Of a stretch of DNA of 64,000 nucleotides, positions 50,005 to 61,026 are shown piece by piece; the first letter of the stretch is position 1, and each line of letters starts with the position of its first letter. The stretch is from the NCBI GenBank assembly GCA_040390855.1, contig JAZJXO010000002.1, positions 62,001 through 126,000 on the forward strand. The letters are read 5' to 3'. The notes beneath the pieces were generated by a model that saw nothing but the letters and a program-made list of their open reading frames with translations, made no database searches and had not been told where the DNA came from. The DNA comes from Parvibaculum sp040390855. Lineage in GTDB: Bacteria; Pseudomonadota; Alphaproteobacteria; Parvibaculales; Parvibaculaceae. The position numbers were made by a program, and so were the translations under genes.

Positions 50005-50590
50005 TGATGAGCTGAGCGAACGCGCGGGCGCGATGGGACATCGCGTGTTTGGCATCCGGTTCCATTTCGCCGAAGGTGATCGCGTGACCATCGGGCACAA
50101 ACATCGGATCATAACCGAAGCCCTTGCGTCCACGCGGCGGCCAGACAAGATCGCCGTCGATGCGGCCTTCGACATATTCCACGTGACCGTCAGGCCAGGC
50201 AAGCGCCAGACCGGCGATGAAATGACTGCGTGTGTTGAGCGTGCCTTCTTCGACAAGACCCAAACGGACCTTCTCCATCGCGAAGTCGAAATCTTTTTTC
50301 GGGCCTGCCCAGCGCGCCGAGTAAATGCCCGGCTGACCGTTCAGGGCTTCAACGCAGAGGCCACTATCGTCGGCAAGGGCCACTTCGCCCGATGCCTTGG
50401 CGGCGGCGAGCGCTTTCAGTTCGGCATTGGCGCGGAAGGTCAATCCTGTTTCGTCAGGTTCGCGAAGACCCAATTCGGCGGACGAACGCACGTCAAAAGA
50501 GAACCCCGCGAAGAGGTCACGGAACTCCCTGACCTTGCCTTCATTGTGGCTCGCGATGACGAGCATTTTTCCGTCAAACTTACGGCTCAT
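49985..50590 (-). CDS. rdgB: dITP/XTP pyrophosphatase (RdgB/HAM1)
   Basis: About 201 residues from the ATG at 50590, which overlaps the rph stop (ATGA). S-H-N-E-G-K-V-R-E, D-D-S-G-L-C-V-E-A-L, P-G-I-Y-S-A-R-W-A-G and F-G-Y-D-P-M-F match. It hydrolyses deaminated purine triphosphates so that they are not built into DNA. rph-rdgB-hemW is a typical alphaproteobacterial operon. Confidence 0.95.
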   Translation of the reverse strand: MSRKFDGKMLVIASHNEGKVREFRDLFAGFSFDVRSSAELGLREPDETGLTFRANAELKALAAAKASGEVALADDSGLCVEALNGQPGIYSARWAGPKKDFDFAMEKVRLGLVEEGTLNTRSHFIAGLALAWPDGHVEYVEGRIDGDLVWPPRGRKGFGYDPMFVPDGHAITFGEMEPDAKHAMSHRARAFAQLINACFKN

Positions 50591-51303
50591 CCACCGATCG
50601 CCTTTTTCTGGAGGGCGACGAGTTCTTTGATCGACACTTTGGCAAGACCCATCAGTTTGTTGAGTTCGTCTTCGCTGAAAGGTTCGGCTTCCGCCGTGCC
50701 CTGAATTTCGCAAATGCCGCCTTTGCCGGTCATCACGAAATTCGCGTCCGTGTCGGCCGAAGAGTCTTCGTCATAATCCAAGTCTGCAACAGGGACGCCC
50801 TGATAGATGCCGCAGGAAATCGCCGCGACGTGATCTTTGATGGGCGAGGCGGCGATGATATTGCGTTTCATCATCCAGTCGATGCAGTCATGCAGCGCCA
50901 CCCATGCGCCGGTGATGGAGGCCGTACGCGTTCCGCCATCGGCCTGAATGACATCACAATCCAGTGAAATCTGGCGCTCGCCGAGCAGTTTCATATCGAC
51001 GACAGAGCGCAGACTGCGACCGATAAGGCGTTGAATTTCCTGTGTTCTTCCAGACTGCTTGCCTTGGGCGGCCTCGCGGCGCATCCGGTCATGGGTCGAG
51101 CGCGGCAACATGCCGTATTCGGCCGTCACCCAGCCCGCACCCTTACCTTTGAGAAAAGGGGGCACGCGTTCTTCGAGACTTGCCGTACAGAGCACATGCG
51201 TATCGCCGAATTTGATGAGGCAGGAGCCTTCGGCATGTTTTGTCACACCGCGCTCGATGCTCACGGCCCGGATTTGATGGGGCTCACGACCGGATGGACG
51301 CAT
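50587..51303 (-). CDS. rph: Ribonuclease PH
   Basis: 238 residues, full length. M-R-P-S-G-R, V-L-C-T-A-S-L-E-E-R-V-P-P-F, A-E-Y-G-M-L-P-R-S-T and D-C-D-V-I-Q-A-D-G-G-T-R are family signatures. It trims tRNA 3' ends phosphorolytically. It is divergent from hrcA with a 168-base spacer. No CIRCE element is visible there. Confidence 0.96.
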   Translation of the reverse strand: MRPSGREPHQIRAVSIERGVTKHAEGSCLIKFGDTHVLCTASLEERVPPFLKGKGAGWVTAEYGMLPRSTHDRMRREAAQGKQSGRTQEIQRLIGRSLRSVVDMKLLGERQISLDCDVIQADGGTRTASITGAWVALHDCIDWMMKRNIIAASPIKDHVAAISCGIYQGVPVADLDYDEDSSADTDANFVMTGKGGICEIQGTAEAEPFSEDELNKLMGLAKVSIKELVALQKKAIGG

Positions 51304-51471
51304 GATGGGCCTCTTCTCTGTCAGTTTTTCGTTATACTTGTTCGGCGCCTTAGTAGCGCGAAGGGGCGAAATAGGGAAGGCCGGCTTGTGGTGTCATTTG
51401 ACGCGGGCAGCGGGTTTTCCTAATTTTGTTACCAGTTTCATATATTTAGCCCCGAGAGACACAAAACACAG

Positions 51472-52536
51472 ATGGTTGCCGTCAAGGATCTCAATGAACG
51501 TTCGCGCGAAATCCTGCGTCGTGTCGTCGAGACCTATCTGGAAACGGGCGATCCCGTCGGTTCGCGCTTCCTGTCGCGCCATTTGCCGATGTCACTCTCT
51601 GCCGCCTCAATCCGCAATGTGATGTCGGACCTTGAAGCGCTGGGCCTTATTTTCTCGCCGCATACGAGCGCCGGACGCGTGCCCACAGAAGCCGGACTGC
51701 GCATGTTTGTTGATGGTTTGCTCGAAATCGGCGACCTGTCGGAAGACGAGCGCGGGCAGATCGAGCGCCAGATCGCGGGCTCACATCGAAGCGTCGAGGA
51801 CGTGCTTGATGAGGCCTCCAAAATGATGTCGGGCCTCAGCCATGCGGCCGGTTTCGTCGTCGCGCCGAAATTTGATGCCGCCCTCAAACATATCGAATTC
51901 GTGGCCATGGATCCCGGTCGCGCGCTTGTCGTTATCGTCACCGAGGGCGGCGAGGTTGAAAATCGCGTCATCGACGTGCCGACGGGCCTGACGCCCTCGG
52001 CGCTGACGGAGGCGACCAATTATCTCAACCAGCGTCTGCGCGGCAAAACATTCGAGGAAGCAAAGGCCATATTGGCTAGCGAGATGGAGCATCAGAAGGT
52101 CGAGCTGAACGAGCTGACGTCACGCGTGATCTCATCGGGTCTGGCCACATGGTCGGGCACCAGGCCTGCGGCGGACCGCGACGATCCGCTGACAAAGTCA
52201 TTGATCGTGCGCGGGCGCTCACGGCTGCTCAACGATGTTCATGCGATGGAAGACCTTGAGCGCGTGCGGTTGCTTTTTGACGAACTGGAAAACAAGCGCG
52301 ATCTCGTGCAACTTTTGGGGCTTGCCGAAAATGCCGATGGCGTAAGGATTTTCATCGGCTCGGAAAATAAACTTTTTTCAATGTCGGGTTCTTCGCTGGT
52401 GATTTCACCCTATATGGACAGCCGCCAGCAAGTTGTGGGTGTGCTGGGTGTGATCGGGCCGACACGATTGAACTATGCCCGCATCATCCCGATGGTCGAT
52501 TACACGGCCAAACTGGTTGGTCGTCTCATCAACTAA
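51472..52536 (+). CDS. hrcA: Heat-inducible transcription repressor HrcA
   Basis: 354 residues. N-terminal winged helix (L-N-E-R-S-R-E-I-L-R-R-V-V-E-T-Y-L-E-T-G-D-P-V-G-S-R and S-A-A-S-I-R-N-V-M-S-D-L-E), T-S-A-G-R-V-P-T, and the GAF-like C-terminal domain with G-P-T-R-L-N-Y. It represses groESL-type operons through CIRCE sites, which are not present in this window. grpE follows 138 bases later on the same strand. Confidence 0.95.
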   Translation: MVAVKDLNERSREILRRVVETYLETGDPVGSRFLSRHLPMSLSAASIRNVMSDLEALGLIFSPHTSAGRVPTEAGLRMFVDGLLEIGDLSEDERGQIERQIAGSHRSVEDVLDEASKMMSGLSHAAGFVVAPKFDAALKHIEFVAMDPGRALVVIVTEGGEVENRVIDVPTGLTPSALTEATNYLNQRLRGKTFEEAKAILASEMEHQKVELNELTSRVISSGLATWSGTRPAADRDDPLTKSLIVRGRSRLLNDVHAMEDLERVRLLFDELENKRDLVQLLGLAENADGVRIFIGSENKLFSMSGSSLVISPYMDSRQQVVGVLGVIGPTRLNYARIIPMVDYTAKLVGRLIN

Positions 52537-52674
52537 GCGTCTGGAATGCTTGAAGGTTTTTGAGAACCATTGACTTTAGGGCCGCGCACGCGCAAATCGT
52601 GGGCCGCGCGAAAGAGCCAATTCCCCCCTCCTGTGATGTCAAGGAGTGGCTTTTATACATAACGGATTGAAGTG

Positions 52675-53331
52675 ATGACCGAGCAAAAAGACGAAAACAG
52701 CAAGCCTGATGTAAGCCCCGAAGCGCTGCGCAAAGCCGCTGATGACCTTCTCGCTGCCGCCGATGACGCCGAGGCTTCTGTTGAGGAGATCAACGAAGGC
52801 GGACCGGTCGAACCTGATCCGTTTCAGGTTCTGCTCACACTTCAAAAAGAAAATGCCGAGCTGAAAGACAAGGCGCTACGCGCCGTGGCCGAAGCCGAAA
52901 ACACGCGCCGTCGCTCCATCAAAGAAAAAGAAGATGCGCAGCGCTATGGTGCCCAGCGTTTCGGCGGCGACATGGTGCAGGTGTCCGACAATCTGCGCCG
53001 CGCTATTGCCGCACTGAAACCGGAAGACCGCGAAGCCTCGCCCGAAACAGTGAAGGCGCTGATCGACGGTGTCGAAGCGACAGAACGTCAGTTGCTGGCC
53101 GCCTTTGAACGCCATGGCATTAAAGAAATTACACCGCAGCCAGGGGACCGCTTTGACGCACATCTGCATGAGGCCATGTTCGAAGTGCCCAATAGCGAGT
53201 TTCCGGCAGGCTCTATCGTCCATGTGGTCGAAGCCGGCTACATGATCGGTGACCGGCTGCTGCGCGCGGCACGCGTCGGCGTGGCCAAGGCAGACGACAG
53301 CCCCAAGGCGCATGTCGATATTAAAGCCTGA
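52675..53331 (+). CDS. grpE: GrpE nucleotide-exchange factor
   Basis: About 218 residues from the ATG at 52675 (a GTG codon lies directly before it). A ~60-residue acidic leader precedes the long coiled-coil (A-E-A-E-N-T-R-R-R-S). The beta domain ends with G-D-R-L-L-R-A-A-R-V-G-V-A. It releases ADP from DnaK, and hrcA-grpE linkage is usual here. Confidence 0.94.
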   Translation: MTEQKDENSKPDVSPEALRKAADDLLAAADDAEASVEEINEGGPVEPDPFQVLLTLQKENAELKDKALRAVAEAENTRRRSIKEKEDAQRYGAQRFGGDMVQVSDNLRRAIAALKPEDREASPETVKALIDGVEATERQLLAAFERHGIKEITPQPGDRFDAHLHEAMFEVPNSEFPAGSIVHVVEAGYMIGDRLLRAARVGVAKADDSPKAHVDIKA

Positions 53332-53540
53332 TTTCCGGCAGTGACCGACACAAAACCGGAAGCGGTCTGAGCCTGAACCCTCAGATGCCGGAACGGACAT
53401 CGCTTTCCAGTTGCCTTGGATGCGCCGTGGCCGAAGAATTCCCAACGAGTGACGCCATCAGGTTTACAGTGACTTGAAAGCCGGTCTGGCGATGACCTGT
53501 TCATAACGATGTTATGGATCGGTACGGAGGGGAGATCAAT

Positions 53541-54245
53541 ATGCTCAATCTGATGGTGGCTTCGGGTTTCTTCTTAGCCCTTCATCTTCTCATCTCGGGC
53601 ACATCAGCGAGGGGCCGGATCGTCGCTGTCACTGGCGAGACAGCTTATCTCGGTCTCTTCTCGGTGGCTTCCATCGGCGGTATTGTCTGGCTCTGCATGG
53701 CTTACAACGCGACCGACGCGATACCGAACCGGCTTTACTGGGTGGCGCCCGACTGGCTTGTGCATCTCGCGCCCGCCGTCATGCTCGTCGCTTTCCTCTT
53801 TGCGCTGATCGGCCTCACAACACCAAACCCGACCGCAGTGAAAGCCGAAGCGCTGATCGACAAGCCCGACACGATCAGAGGCATGTTGCGGATCACGCGG
53901 CATCCCTTCCTCTGGTCAGTGATCATATGGTCGACTTTGCACCTCACTCTCAACGGTGATCAGGCATCGGTCATTTTTTTCGGGACATACTTGCTTCTTG
54001 CTGCACTGGGTACGCTTTCCATCGACGCCAAACGCCGGTTGAACCTCGGAGAACGCTGGAAGGACTTTGCCGCGCAGACCTCGAACCTGCCTTTTGCCGC
54101 GATCTTCGCCGGTCGCAACAAAATCGCGCTTGGTGAACTCGGGCTTTGGCGAATCCTGCTTGGGCTCGCGGCCTTTGGGCTTATGTTTTATGCCCATCTC
54201 TGGCTTTTCAAGGTTTCGCCCGTACCGGGCTGGATGCCTTATTGA
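53541..54245 (+). CDS. NnrU-like integral membrane protein
   Basis: About 234 residues from the ATG at 53541 (GGAGGGGAG upstream). Six or seven membrane helices. I-T-R-H-P-F-L-W and the loop N-x-T-A-V are of the NnrU/isoprenylcysteine-methyltransferase-like family. NnrU was named in denitrifiers, but no nir or nor genes are here, so a denitrification role is not implied. Function unknown. Confidence 0.78.
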   Translation: MLNLMVASGFFLALHLLISGTSARGRIVAVTGETAYLGLFSVASIGGIVWLCMAYNATDAIPNRLYWVAPDWLVHLAPAVMLVAFLFALIGLTTPNPTAVKAEALIDKPDTIRGMLRITRHPFLWSVIIWSTLHLTLNGDQASVIFFGTYLLLAALGTLSIDAKRRLNLGERWKDFAAQTSNLPFAAIFAGRNKIALGELGLWRILLGLAAFGLMFYAHLWLFKVSPVPGWMPY

Positions 54246-54268
54246 AAATCCAGTGCCTGATTTTTAAA

Positions 54269-54916
54269 TCAGAGCTTGGGGTTTGTGACCCGCCTGAGCG
54301 TCAGGTTAAGGCGACCGCCACCCACGACAAGCGGGGCAAGTATTCGTGACGACCCCGGAATGATGCGGTCGACCCCGTGAAAACGCAGACGCGAAGGGCC
54401 TCCCAGCACCAAAACGTCGCCAGATGCGAGTCTGAAGCTTTTTGTGGGATCGCTGCGGGCGAATCCGCCGATACGGAAAATGCATGTATCGCCGAGCGAG
54501 ACAGAGAGGACAGGCGCGTCGAGTGCTTCTTCGTCGCCATCACGGTGAAGTCCCATCCGCGCTTTCATGCCCTGATAGAAATTGACGAGGCAGCATTCGG
54601 GCTCGGCGGCACATCCCGACAAATCTGACCAAAGCGCAAGTAGGGCCTCTGGTATGGCGGGCCAGAGCGCGCCCGTTTCAGGGTTTAAGTGTTCGTAAAG
54701 GTAGCCGTCTTTACCCGACAACCAGCCGAGCGCGCCCAAATTGGTTTGCAGGATCGACCATGGTTTTCCGGTCCGCGGCATTGTCGGGCGATAGAACGGG
54801 GCCTTACTGAGGGTCGGCATGAGGCATGTGACAAGCGCGCGCTGGGCTTGGGTGTCAAACCAGCCCGGATAAAGCCTTACGCCTTCCATGCCTGTTTCGA
54901 GTGTTTGTGCCTTCAA
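54269..54916 (-). CDS. alkB: AlkB-type 2-oxoglutarate/Fe(II)-dependent dioxygenase
   Basis: 215 residues. The iron triad is seen in L-H-R-D-G-D and F-H-G-V-D-R, with the 2-oxoglutarate arginines in R-L-N-L-T-L-R-R. N-F-Y-Q-G-M and S-V-S-L-G-D are family motifs. It removes alkyl lesions such as 1-methyladenine by oxidative demethylation. Convergent with the NnrU-like gene. Confidence 0.92.
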   Translation of the reverse strand: MKAQTLETGMEGVRLYPGWFDTQAQRALVTCLMPTLSKAPFYRPTMPRTGKPWSILQTNLGALGWLSGKDGYLYEHLNPETGALWPAIPEALLALWSDLSGCAAEPECCLVNFYQGMKARMGLHRDGDEEALDAPVLSVSLGDTCIFRIGGFARSDPTKSFRLASGDVLVLGGPSRLRFHGVDRIIPGSSRILAPLVVGGGRLNLTLRRVTNPKL

Positions 54917-55036
54917 TTTTTCGACTTAAACCAAAAGTTTCCGTAATATACTTGTGTCAGCTATCTAAAGTCCTTTTAATGGTCTCCATGGATCGGGAAG
55001 ATTACAGCTCCAGGGGCAATCTGATGAAAAAGTACT

Positions 55037-55564
55037 TTGCTTTCAGTGGTCGCGCTTGCCTTGAACGGATGTGCCGCCGCCGCAATCCAGGGTGCATCCC
55101 GCGCAGGCGATCAGACGACCATTCTGGCTTACAAAGATGATGCCGAAAAAGGCGATCCTGTCGCCCAATATGAAATGGGAAAAGCGCATTGCTGCACTAT
55201 CGCGGGCTCAATGGGGGTTCTGAACAATCAGAAAGCGACCCATTGGTTCTGCAAGGCGGCCAATCAGCACAATGCCGATGCGCAATATGAGCTTGACCGC
55301 ATCTATGCCGGTGATCTCGTGCGCGGCTTGAACGGTCCGGCCAAAATCGGGGCCTTGTTGACCGAACAGCCGATGAACAAGCCGCTGTCGCTGATGTGGT
55401 TCGAACTAGCCAATGCCAATGGCCACCATGAGGCCGCCGAAAAGGCCAAAGCACTCAGCAATGACATGACACCCGCCGAAATCGTGGAAGCCGCCTTGCG
55501 CAAAAAGGCGCCCCGTTCGCAGGCCTGCGAATGGAACGATGTTTATCCGGATAACAAACTTTAA
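55037..55564 (+). CDS. Sel1-repeat lipoprotein, probable N-terminal frameshift
   Basis: The frame from a TTG at 55037 gives 175 residues with a lipoprotein-like start (A-L-A-L-N-G-C) and a Sel1 repeat (A-E-K-G-D-P-V-A-Q-Y-E-M-G, A-N-Q-H-N-A-D-A-Q-Y-E-L). Only 11 residues precede the Cys, with no positive charge. A well-placed AGGGG and ATG AAA AAG at 55024 lie one frame off: removing one base (for example in the A5 or T3 run) would give an M-K-K-Y-L-L-S-V-V-A-L-A-L-N-G-C signal peptide. I therefore suspect a one-base insertion, real or a sequencing error. Sel1 proteins are protein-interaction modules; this one's role is unknown. Confidence 0.7.
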   Translation: MLSVVALALNGCAAAAIQGASRAGDQTTILAYKDDAEKGDPVAQYEMGKAHCCTIAGSMGVLNNQKATHWFCKAANQHNADAQYELDRIYAGDLVRGLNGPAKIGALLTEQPMNKPLSLMWFELANANGHHEAAEKAKALSNDMTPAEIVEAALRKKAPRSQACEWNDVYPDNKL

Positions 55565-55690
55565 CGGGCGGACAGGCAGCGGGCGGGCATGAATTGCTAT
55601 TCATCCTGCCAATTCAGGCTAATTGAGCTTTTTATTCGGGCCGAATAGCGGTTCCGGAGCGAATCGCTGTGGCTCAAATGCCGCATGACG

Positions 55691-55719
55691 CTTGCGGCCA
55701 CCGCTCACCAAACCTATAT
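55691..55719 (+). promoter_or_regulatory. RpoH (sigma32) heat-shock promoter of dnaK
   Basis: CTTG (55691-55694), an 18-base spacer and CCTATAT (55713-55719) match the alphaproteobacterial RpoH consensus CTTG-N17/18-CYTATNT. It lies 143 bases before the dnaK ATG. A G/C-rich inverted segment around 55739-55765 in the leader could fold in the mRNA. The rest of the 55565-55861 gap contains no recognised gene. Confidence 0.75.
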
Positions 55720-55861
55720 AGAGCGCAACATGTTCAACCCCTAACGGACCCCTATGGGGGCCGGATGGCGTGGGCGTTATGAAAACGCCCGTCGCGCAGA
55801 CGCGGGTGCCCTGAGACAAAGGGGCCCGCCCGGCCAGCCGCAGAGAAAGAGGACCAAAACT

Positions 55862-57793
<1,932 letters not shown>

Positions 57794-57845
57794 TCCTCAC
57801 CGGCGCATTTCCCATGTCGTTCAACTTGAAACACGCATGACAGCG

Positions 57846-57871
57846 CCCCGGTGAGGTTCTCCTCGCCGGGG
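57846..57871 (+). terminator. dnaK-dnaJ intercistronic hairpin (weak terminator or processing site)
   Basis: A 10-bp stem, CCCCGGTGAG (57846-57855) with CTCGCCGGGG (57862-57871) including one G-T pair, and a 6-base loop. Only scattered T residues follow, so it likely reduces read-through and lowers DnaJ relative to DnaK, or protects an mRNA end. Confidence 0.6.
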
Positions 57872-57900
57872 TGTCTGGTTTTGCAGAGACGATAAGTCCG

Positions 57901-59043
57901 ATGTCCAAACGTGATTTTTATGATGTGCTAGGCGTCGCCCGTGGGGCGAGCGCGGATGAGTTGAAAAAAGCCTATCGCACACAGGCGAAGATTCTTCACC
58001 CCGACCGCAATCCCGGTGATGCGGCGGCCGAACAGAAGTTCAAAGAGCTCAATGAAGCCTATGACGTTCTGAAAGACGAGCAGTCGCGGGCGGCCTACGA
58101 CCAATATGGTCATGCGGCCTTTGAAGGCGGCGGGCCTCGCGGGCAGGGCGGCTTCGGCGGTGGCGATTTCGGCGCGTCCATGTCCGGCATTTTCGATGAT
58201 CTCTTCGGCGAGTTCATGGGCGGGCGCGGCGGACGACGTTCTGATGGTGGACGCTCGCGCGGACAAGACTTGCGCTACAATATGGAGATCACGCTCGAAG
58301 AGGCATATGAGGGCAAGAAAGCACAGGTGCGTGTGCCTTCGTCTGTTGCTTGTGACACCTGCCAAGGATCGGGCGCAGAGCCGGGCTCCAAGCCTGTGAC
58401 ATGCTCTACCTGCGCCGGTCACGGCAAGGTGCGCGCCTCTCAGGGTTTCTTCACGGTGGAGCGCACATGCCCGACCTGCCACGGACGTGGGCAGCTCATC
58501 GAAAAGCCCTGCAAGACCTGCCACGGCGCGGGCCGCACACAGAAAGAGCGCACACTGTCGGTCAATATTCCCGCAGGCGTCGAAGACGGCACACGCATCC
58601 GCCTGTCGGGCGAGGGCGATGCCGGAATGCATGGCGGACCGGCAGGCGATCTTTATATTTTCCTGTCGCTGCGCCCGCACGAGATTTTCCAGCGCGACGG
58701 GGCGGACCTTTTCTGCCGCGTACCGATCTCGATGACGTCGGCAGCGCTTGGCGGCGAGATCGAAGTGCCAACGCTTAATGGCAAACGCGTCAAACTCAAA
58801 ATTCCCGAAGGCACGCAGACGGGTCGTCAGTTCCGCCTCAAGGACAAGGGAATGCCGGTGCTCAATTCGCGCGAGATCGGTGATCTCTATATTCAGGCCA
58901 CCGTTGAGACGCCGATCAAGCTCTCCAAGAAACAAAAAGAATTGCTGCGCGAGTTCGACGGTATCTCGGATAAAAACACGAACCCTGAAAGCTCCGGCTT
59001 TTTTGCCAAGGTCAAGGATTTCTGGGACGGGTTCCAGTCTTAG
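57901..59043 (+). CDS. dnaJ: Chaperone DnaJ
   Basis: 380 residues from the ATG at 57901. J domain with H-P-D in L-H-P-D-R-N-P-G-D, a Gly/Phe-rich linker, four CxxCxGxG zinc motifs (C-D-T-C-Q-G-S-G, C-S-T-C-A-G-H-G, C-P-T-C-H-G-R-G, C-K-T-C-H-G-A-G), and the two C-terminal beta domains. It stimulates DnaK ATPase and delivers clients. Confidence 0.97.
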   Translation: MSKRDFYDVLGVARGASADELKKAYRTQAKILHPDRNPGDAAAEQKFKELNEAYDVLKDEQSRAAYDQYGHAAFEGGGPRGQGGFGGGDFGASMSGIFDDLFGEFMGGRGGRRSDGGRSRGQDLRYNMEITLEEAYEGKKAQVRVPSSVACDTCQGSGAEPGSKPVTCSTCAGHGKVRASQGFFTVERTCPTCHGRGQLIEKPCKTCHGAGRTQKERTLSVNIPAGVEDGTRIRLSGEGDAGMHGGPAGDLYIFLSLRPHEIFQRDGADLFCRVPISMTSAALGGEIEVPTLNGKRVKLKIPEGTQTGRQFRLKDKGMPVLNSREIGDLYIQATVETPIKLSKKQKELLREFDGISDKNTNPESSGFFAKVKDFWDGFQS

Positions 59044-59054
59044 CCGATAAGATG

Positions 59055-59088
59055 AAAGGCCTTGGCGACAACCGCCCGAGGCCTTTTT
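59055..59088 (+). terminator. Terminator after dnaJ
   Basis: AAAGGCCT (59055-59062) pairs with AGGCCTTT (59079-59086), with an inner GGCG/CGCC stem, followed by a short T-run (59084-59088). It lies 12 bases after the dnaJ stop codon. Confidence 0.8.
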
Positions 59089-59102
59089 CATCTGGTCTTC
59101 CC

Positions 59103-59447
59103 ATGCCGCTCAATAGCTATCTCTATCCGCTCGGCCTGCTCGCCCTCTCTAATCTCTTTATGACGGCGGCCTGGTACTGGCATCTCAAATACAAGGGCGT
59201 ACCGATTTTCACGGTGATCCTCATCAGTTGGGGTCTCGCCTTTATAGAATATTGCCTTGCCGTGCCTGCAAACCGGATGGGGAGTGCGGTCTATTCCGCG
59301 GCCCAACTCAAGACCGCGCAAGAGGTGATAACGCTTCTGGTCTTTGCCGGTTTCTCGACTTTTTATCTCGGCCAGCCGCTGACATGGAACACCGTCATCG
59401 GCTTTGCCTTCATAGCCTTCGGGGCCTTTTTCATTTTCCGTGGCTGA
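59103..59447 (+). CDS. DUF486 (DMT superfamily) small membrane protein
   Basis: About 114 residues from the ATG at 59103. Four membrane helices; the motifs A-W-Y-W-H-L-K-Y-K, W-G-L-A-F-I-E-Y-C and P-A-N-R-M-G match DUF486, a family related to small multidrug transporters. The frame is open back to 59052, overlapping the terminator, so the shorter form is preferred. Substrate unknown. Confidence 0.85.
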   Translation: MPLNSYLYPLGLLALSNLFMTAAWYWHLKYKGVPIFTVILISWGLAFIEYCLAVPANRMGSAVYSAAQLKTAQEVITLLVFAGFSTFYLGQPLTWNTVIGFAFIAFGAFFIFRG

Positions 59448-59570
59448 AGTTTCGGCAGAGATATCGTTACTCACCGGTAAACAACTTCATTTGTGACAGT
59501 TTTCTAAAACCTTATGCATTTCCGTCAGTGTGCCCCGCAACGTCGCAATTCTTGCGCAACAACGAGGCAT

Positions 59571-60884
59571 ATGATGACCACCCTGAAGAAATGCATTCTC
59601 ACCCTAACGACCATCGCCTCCCTGACAATCGGCGTGACGACCGCCTCTTTTGCGAGCGATGATGTCAATGCCCGCATCGAGGCGCTTGAATCCGCGCTCA
59701 AAGAGCTTCGCAATGAAGTGAAGGCGCGTGACGAAAAAATCGCCGCCATGGAAATCAGAACCGCTGAAATCGACAAAATGCCGAAATTCAGCAACAGCAA
59801 GCTCGAAATGGAAAGCCACGACGGCAAATTCTCGATGGGCATTGCCGGCCGGATTCAGGCAGATGCCTATGCAATCGACGATGCTGGTTCGAGCAAGAAC
59901 CCGATGGGCAATGGTATGGAACTACGCCGTGTCCGCCTCGGTGCCTACGGCAAGATGTACGGTGACTGGAAATACAAGTTCGAAGTCGAATATGCGGGCG
60001 ACAAGGTTACCGTCAAAGACGCGTTTATCGAGACGACGCTCGCCAAGAACCTCAACATCCGCGCCGGTCACTTTAAAGAATATTATGGCATCGACAACCT
60101 GACATCCGACAATACCATCACATTTATGGAACGCGCCTTGTCGAACGTCTATTGGCCGGAAGAGGCCATGGGCGTGGGCCTAACCTATACCGATGGCAAG
60201 TTCTGGGGTGCGCAGGCTGGCATTTTCACACCGGGCGTCGTCAATGGCGGCACGACAGATGACACGGACTGGGCGGCCACAGGTCGTATCTATGCGGCTC
60301 CCGAAGTCGCGGGCGGCAAGGTCCATGTTGGCCTCAATGGCTCCTATCGCAGCTCGGAAAGCAGCCTGACAACTGCGACAAAGTTCGAACAGCGCCCTGA
60401 AAGTCATATTGCCGAAAAGACACTGCGCACGGGCAATATCACGAACCCCGACAGCGAAACCCGCTTTGGTCCGGAAGTGGCCGCCAACTTCGGTGCTGTC
60501 ACGGTTCAGGCCCAGTATGACTGGTCGACCATTGAACGTCTGAATGGCGCTCCCGCCGTCTCGACCGATGGCGGCTATGTCGAAGCCTCGTGGTTTGTAA
60601 CCGGTGAAAAACGCAATTACTCGGTCAAAACCGGCACTTTCAGCCGCACCGATGCGACCAACGCGATCCAGCTTGCGGCCCGCGTCAGCCATCTCGACTT
60701 CTCGGACGCCGCACTCACAGACGCACGCCGCGGCGTACAGGACGACGTCACATTCGGGGCAAACTACTATTTCAACCCCAATGTCCGTCTGATGCTTAAT
60801 TATGTTCTCGCCGATCTCGACTACACAGTCGGCGCTGATGAAACTTACAACATCGTCCAGTCGCGTATCCAACTCGACTGGTAA
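59571..60884 (+). CDS. Phosphate-selective porin O/P-like outer membrane protein
   Basis: About 437 residues; ATGs at 59571 and 59574 follow a GAGG. A Sec signal ends near A-S-F-A-S. A ~40-residue coiled coil (R-I-E-A-L-E-S-A-L-K-E-L-R-N-E-V) precedes a 16-strand barrel with R-R-V-R-L-G-A-Y-G and a final D-W C-terminus, as in OprO/OprP-type porins. In alphaproteobacteria these are often major phosphate-starvation porins; no Pho box was identified here. A strong terminator follows. Confidence 0.85.
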   Translation: MMTTLKKCILTLTTIASLTIGVTTASFASDDVNARIEALESALKELRNEVKARDEKIAAMEIRTAEIDKMPKFSNSKLEMESHDGKFSMGIAGRIQADAYAIDDAGSSKNPMGNGMELRRVRLGAYGKMYGDWKYKFEVEYAGDKVTVKDAFIETTLAKNLNIRAGHFKEYYGIDNLTSDNTITFMERALSNVYWPEEAMGVGLTYTDGKFWGAQAGIFTPGVVNGGTTDDTDWAATGRIYAAPEVAGGKVHVGLNGSYRSSESSLTTATKFEQRPESHIAEKTLRTGNITNPDSETRFGPEVAANFGAVTVQAQYDWSTIERLNGAPAVSTDGGYVEASWFVTGEKRNYSVKTGTFSRTDATNAIQLAARVSHLDFSDAALTDARRGVQDDVTFGANYYFNPNVRLMLNYVLADLDYTVGADETYNIVQSRIQLDW

Positions 60885-60908
60885 GTCCGAAACGTCCTCG
60901 CAGACGTC

Positions 60909-60932
60909 CTCCAAAACTGGCTCCAAAACTGG
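60909..60932 (+). repeat. 12-bp perfect tandem repeat before the porin terminator
   Basis: CTCCAAAACTGG occurs twice head to tail (60909-60920, 60921-60932), just before the terminator stem. A further ACGTCCTC repeat lies immediately upstream. Likely slippage products in noncoding DNA. Confidence 0.8.
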
Positions 60933-60963
60933 CCCGCCTTCGCAAGAAGGCGGGTCTTTTTTT
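60933..60963 (+). terminator. Strong terminator after the porin gene
   Basis: Nine-bp stem CCCGCCTTC/GAAGGCGGG with a GCAA tetraloop (60933-60954), then TCTTTTTTT. Well-formed and on the porin strand. Confidence 0.9.
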
Positions 60964-61026
60964 GCGTGTCCGCGCCTGCTATACCCCAAAACCACGAGAA
61001 ATGGGCCTTCAAGCGGAAAAGTGATT

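Noticed and set aside
50005..50256. Extended N terminus of hemW
   Set aside because: This part overlaps rdgB and lacks HemW similarity; the ATG at 50004 fits the family start.
51304..51471. Possible CIRCE element before hrcA
   Set aside because: No TTAGCACTC/GAGTGCTAA pair could be found in the spacer.
57928..59091. 387-codon minus-strand frame opposite dnaJ
   Set aside because: Antisense shadow of dnaJ with no known domain.
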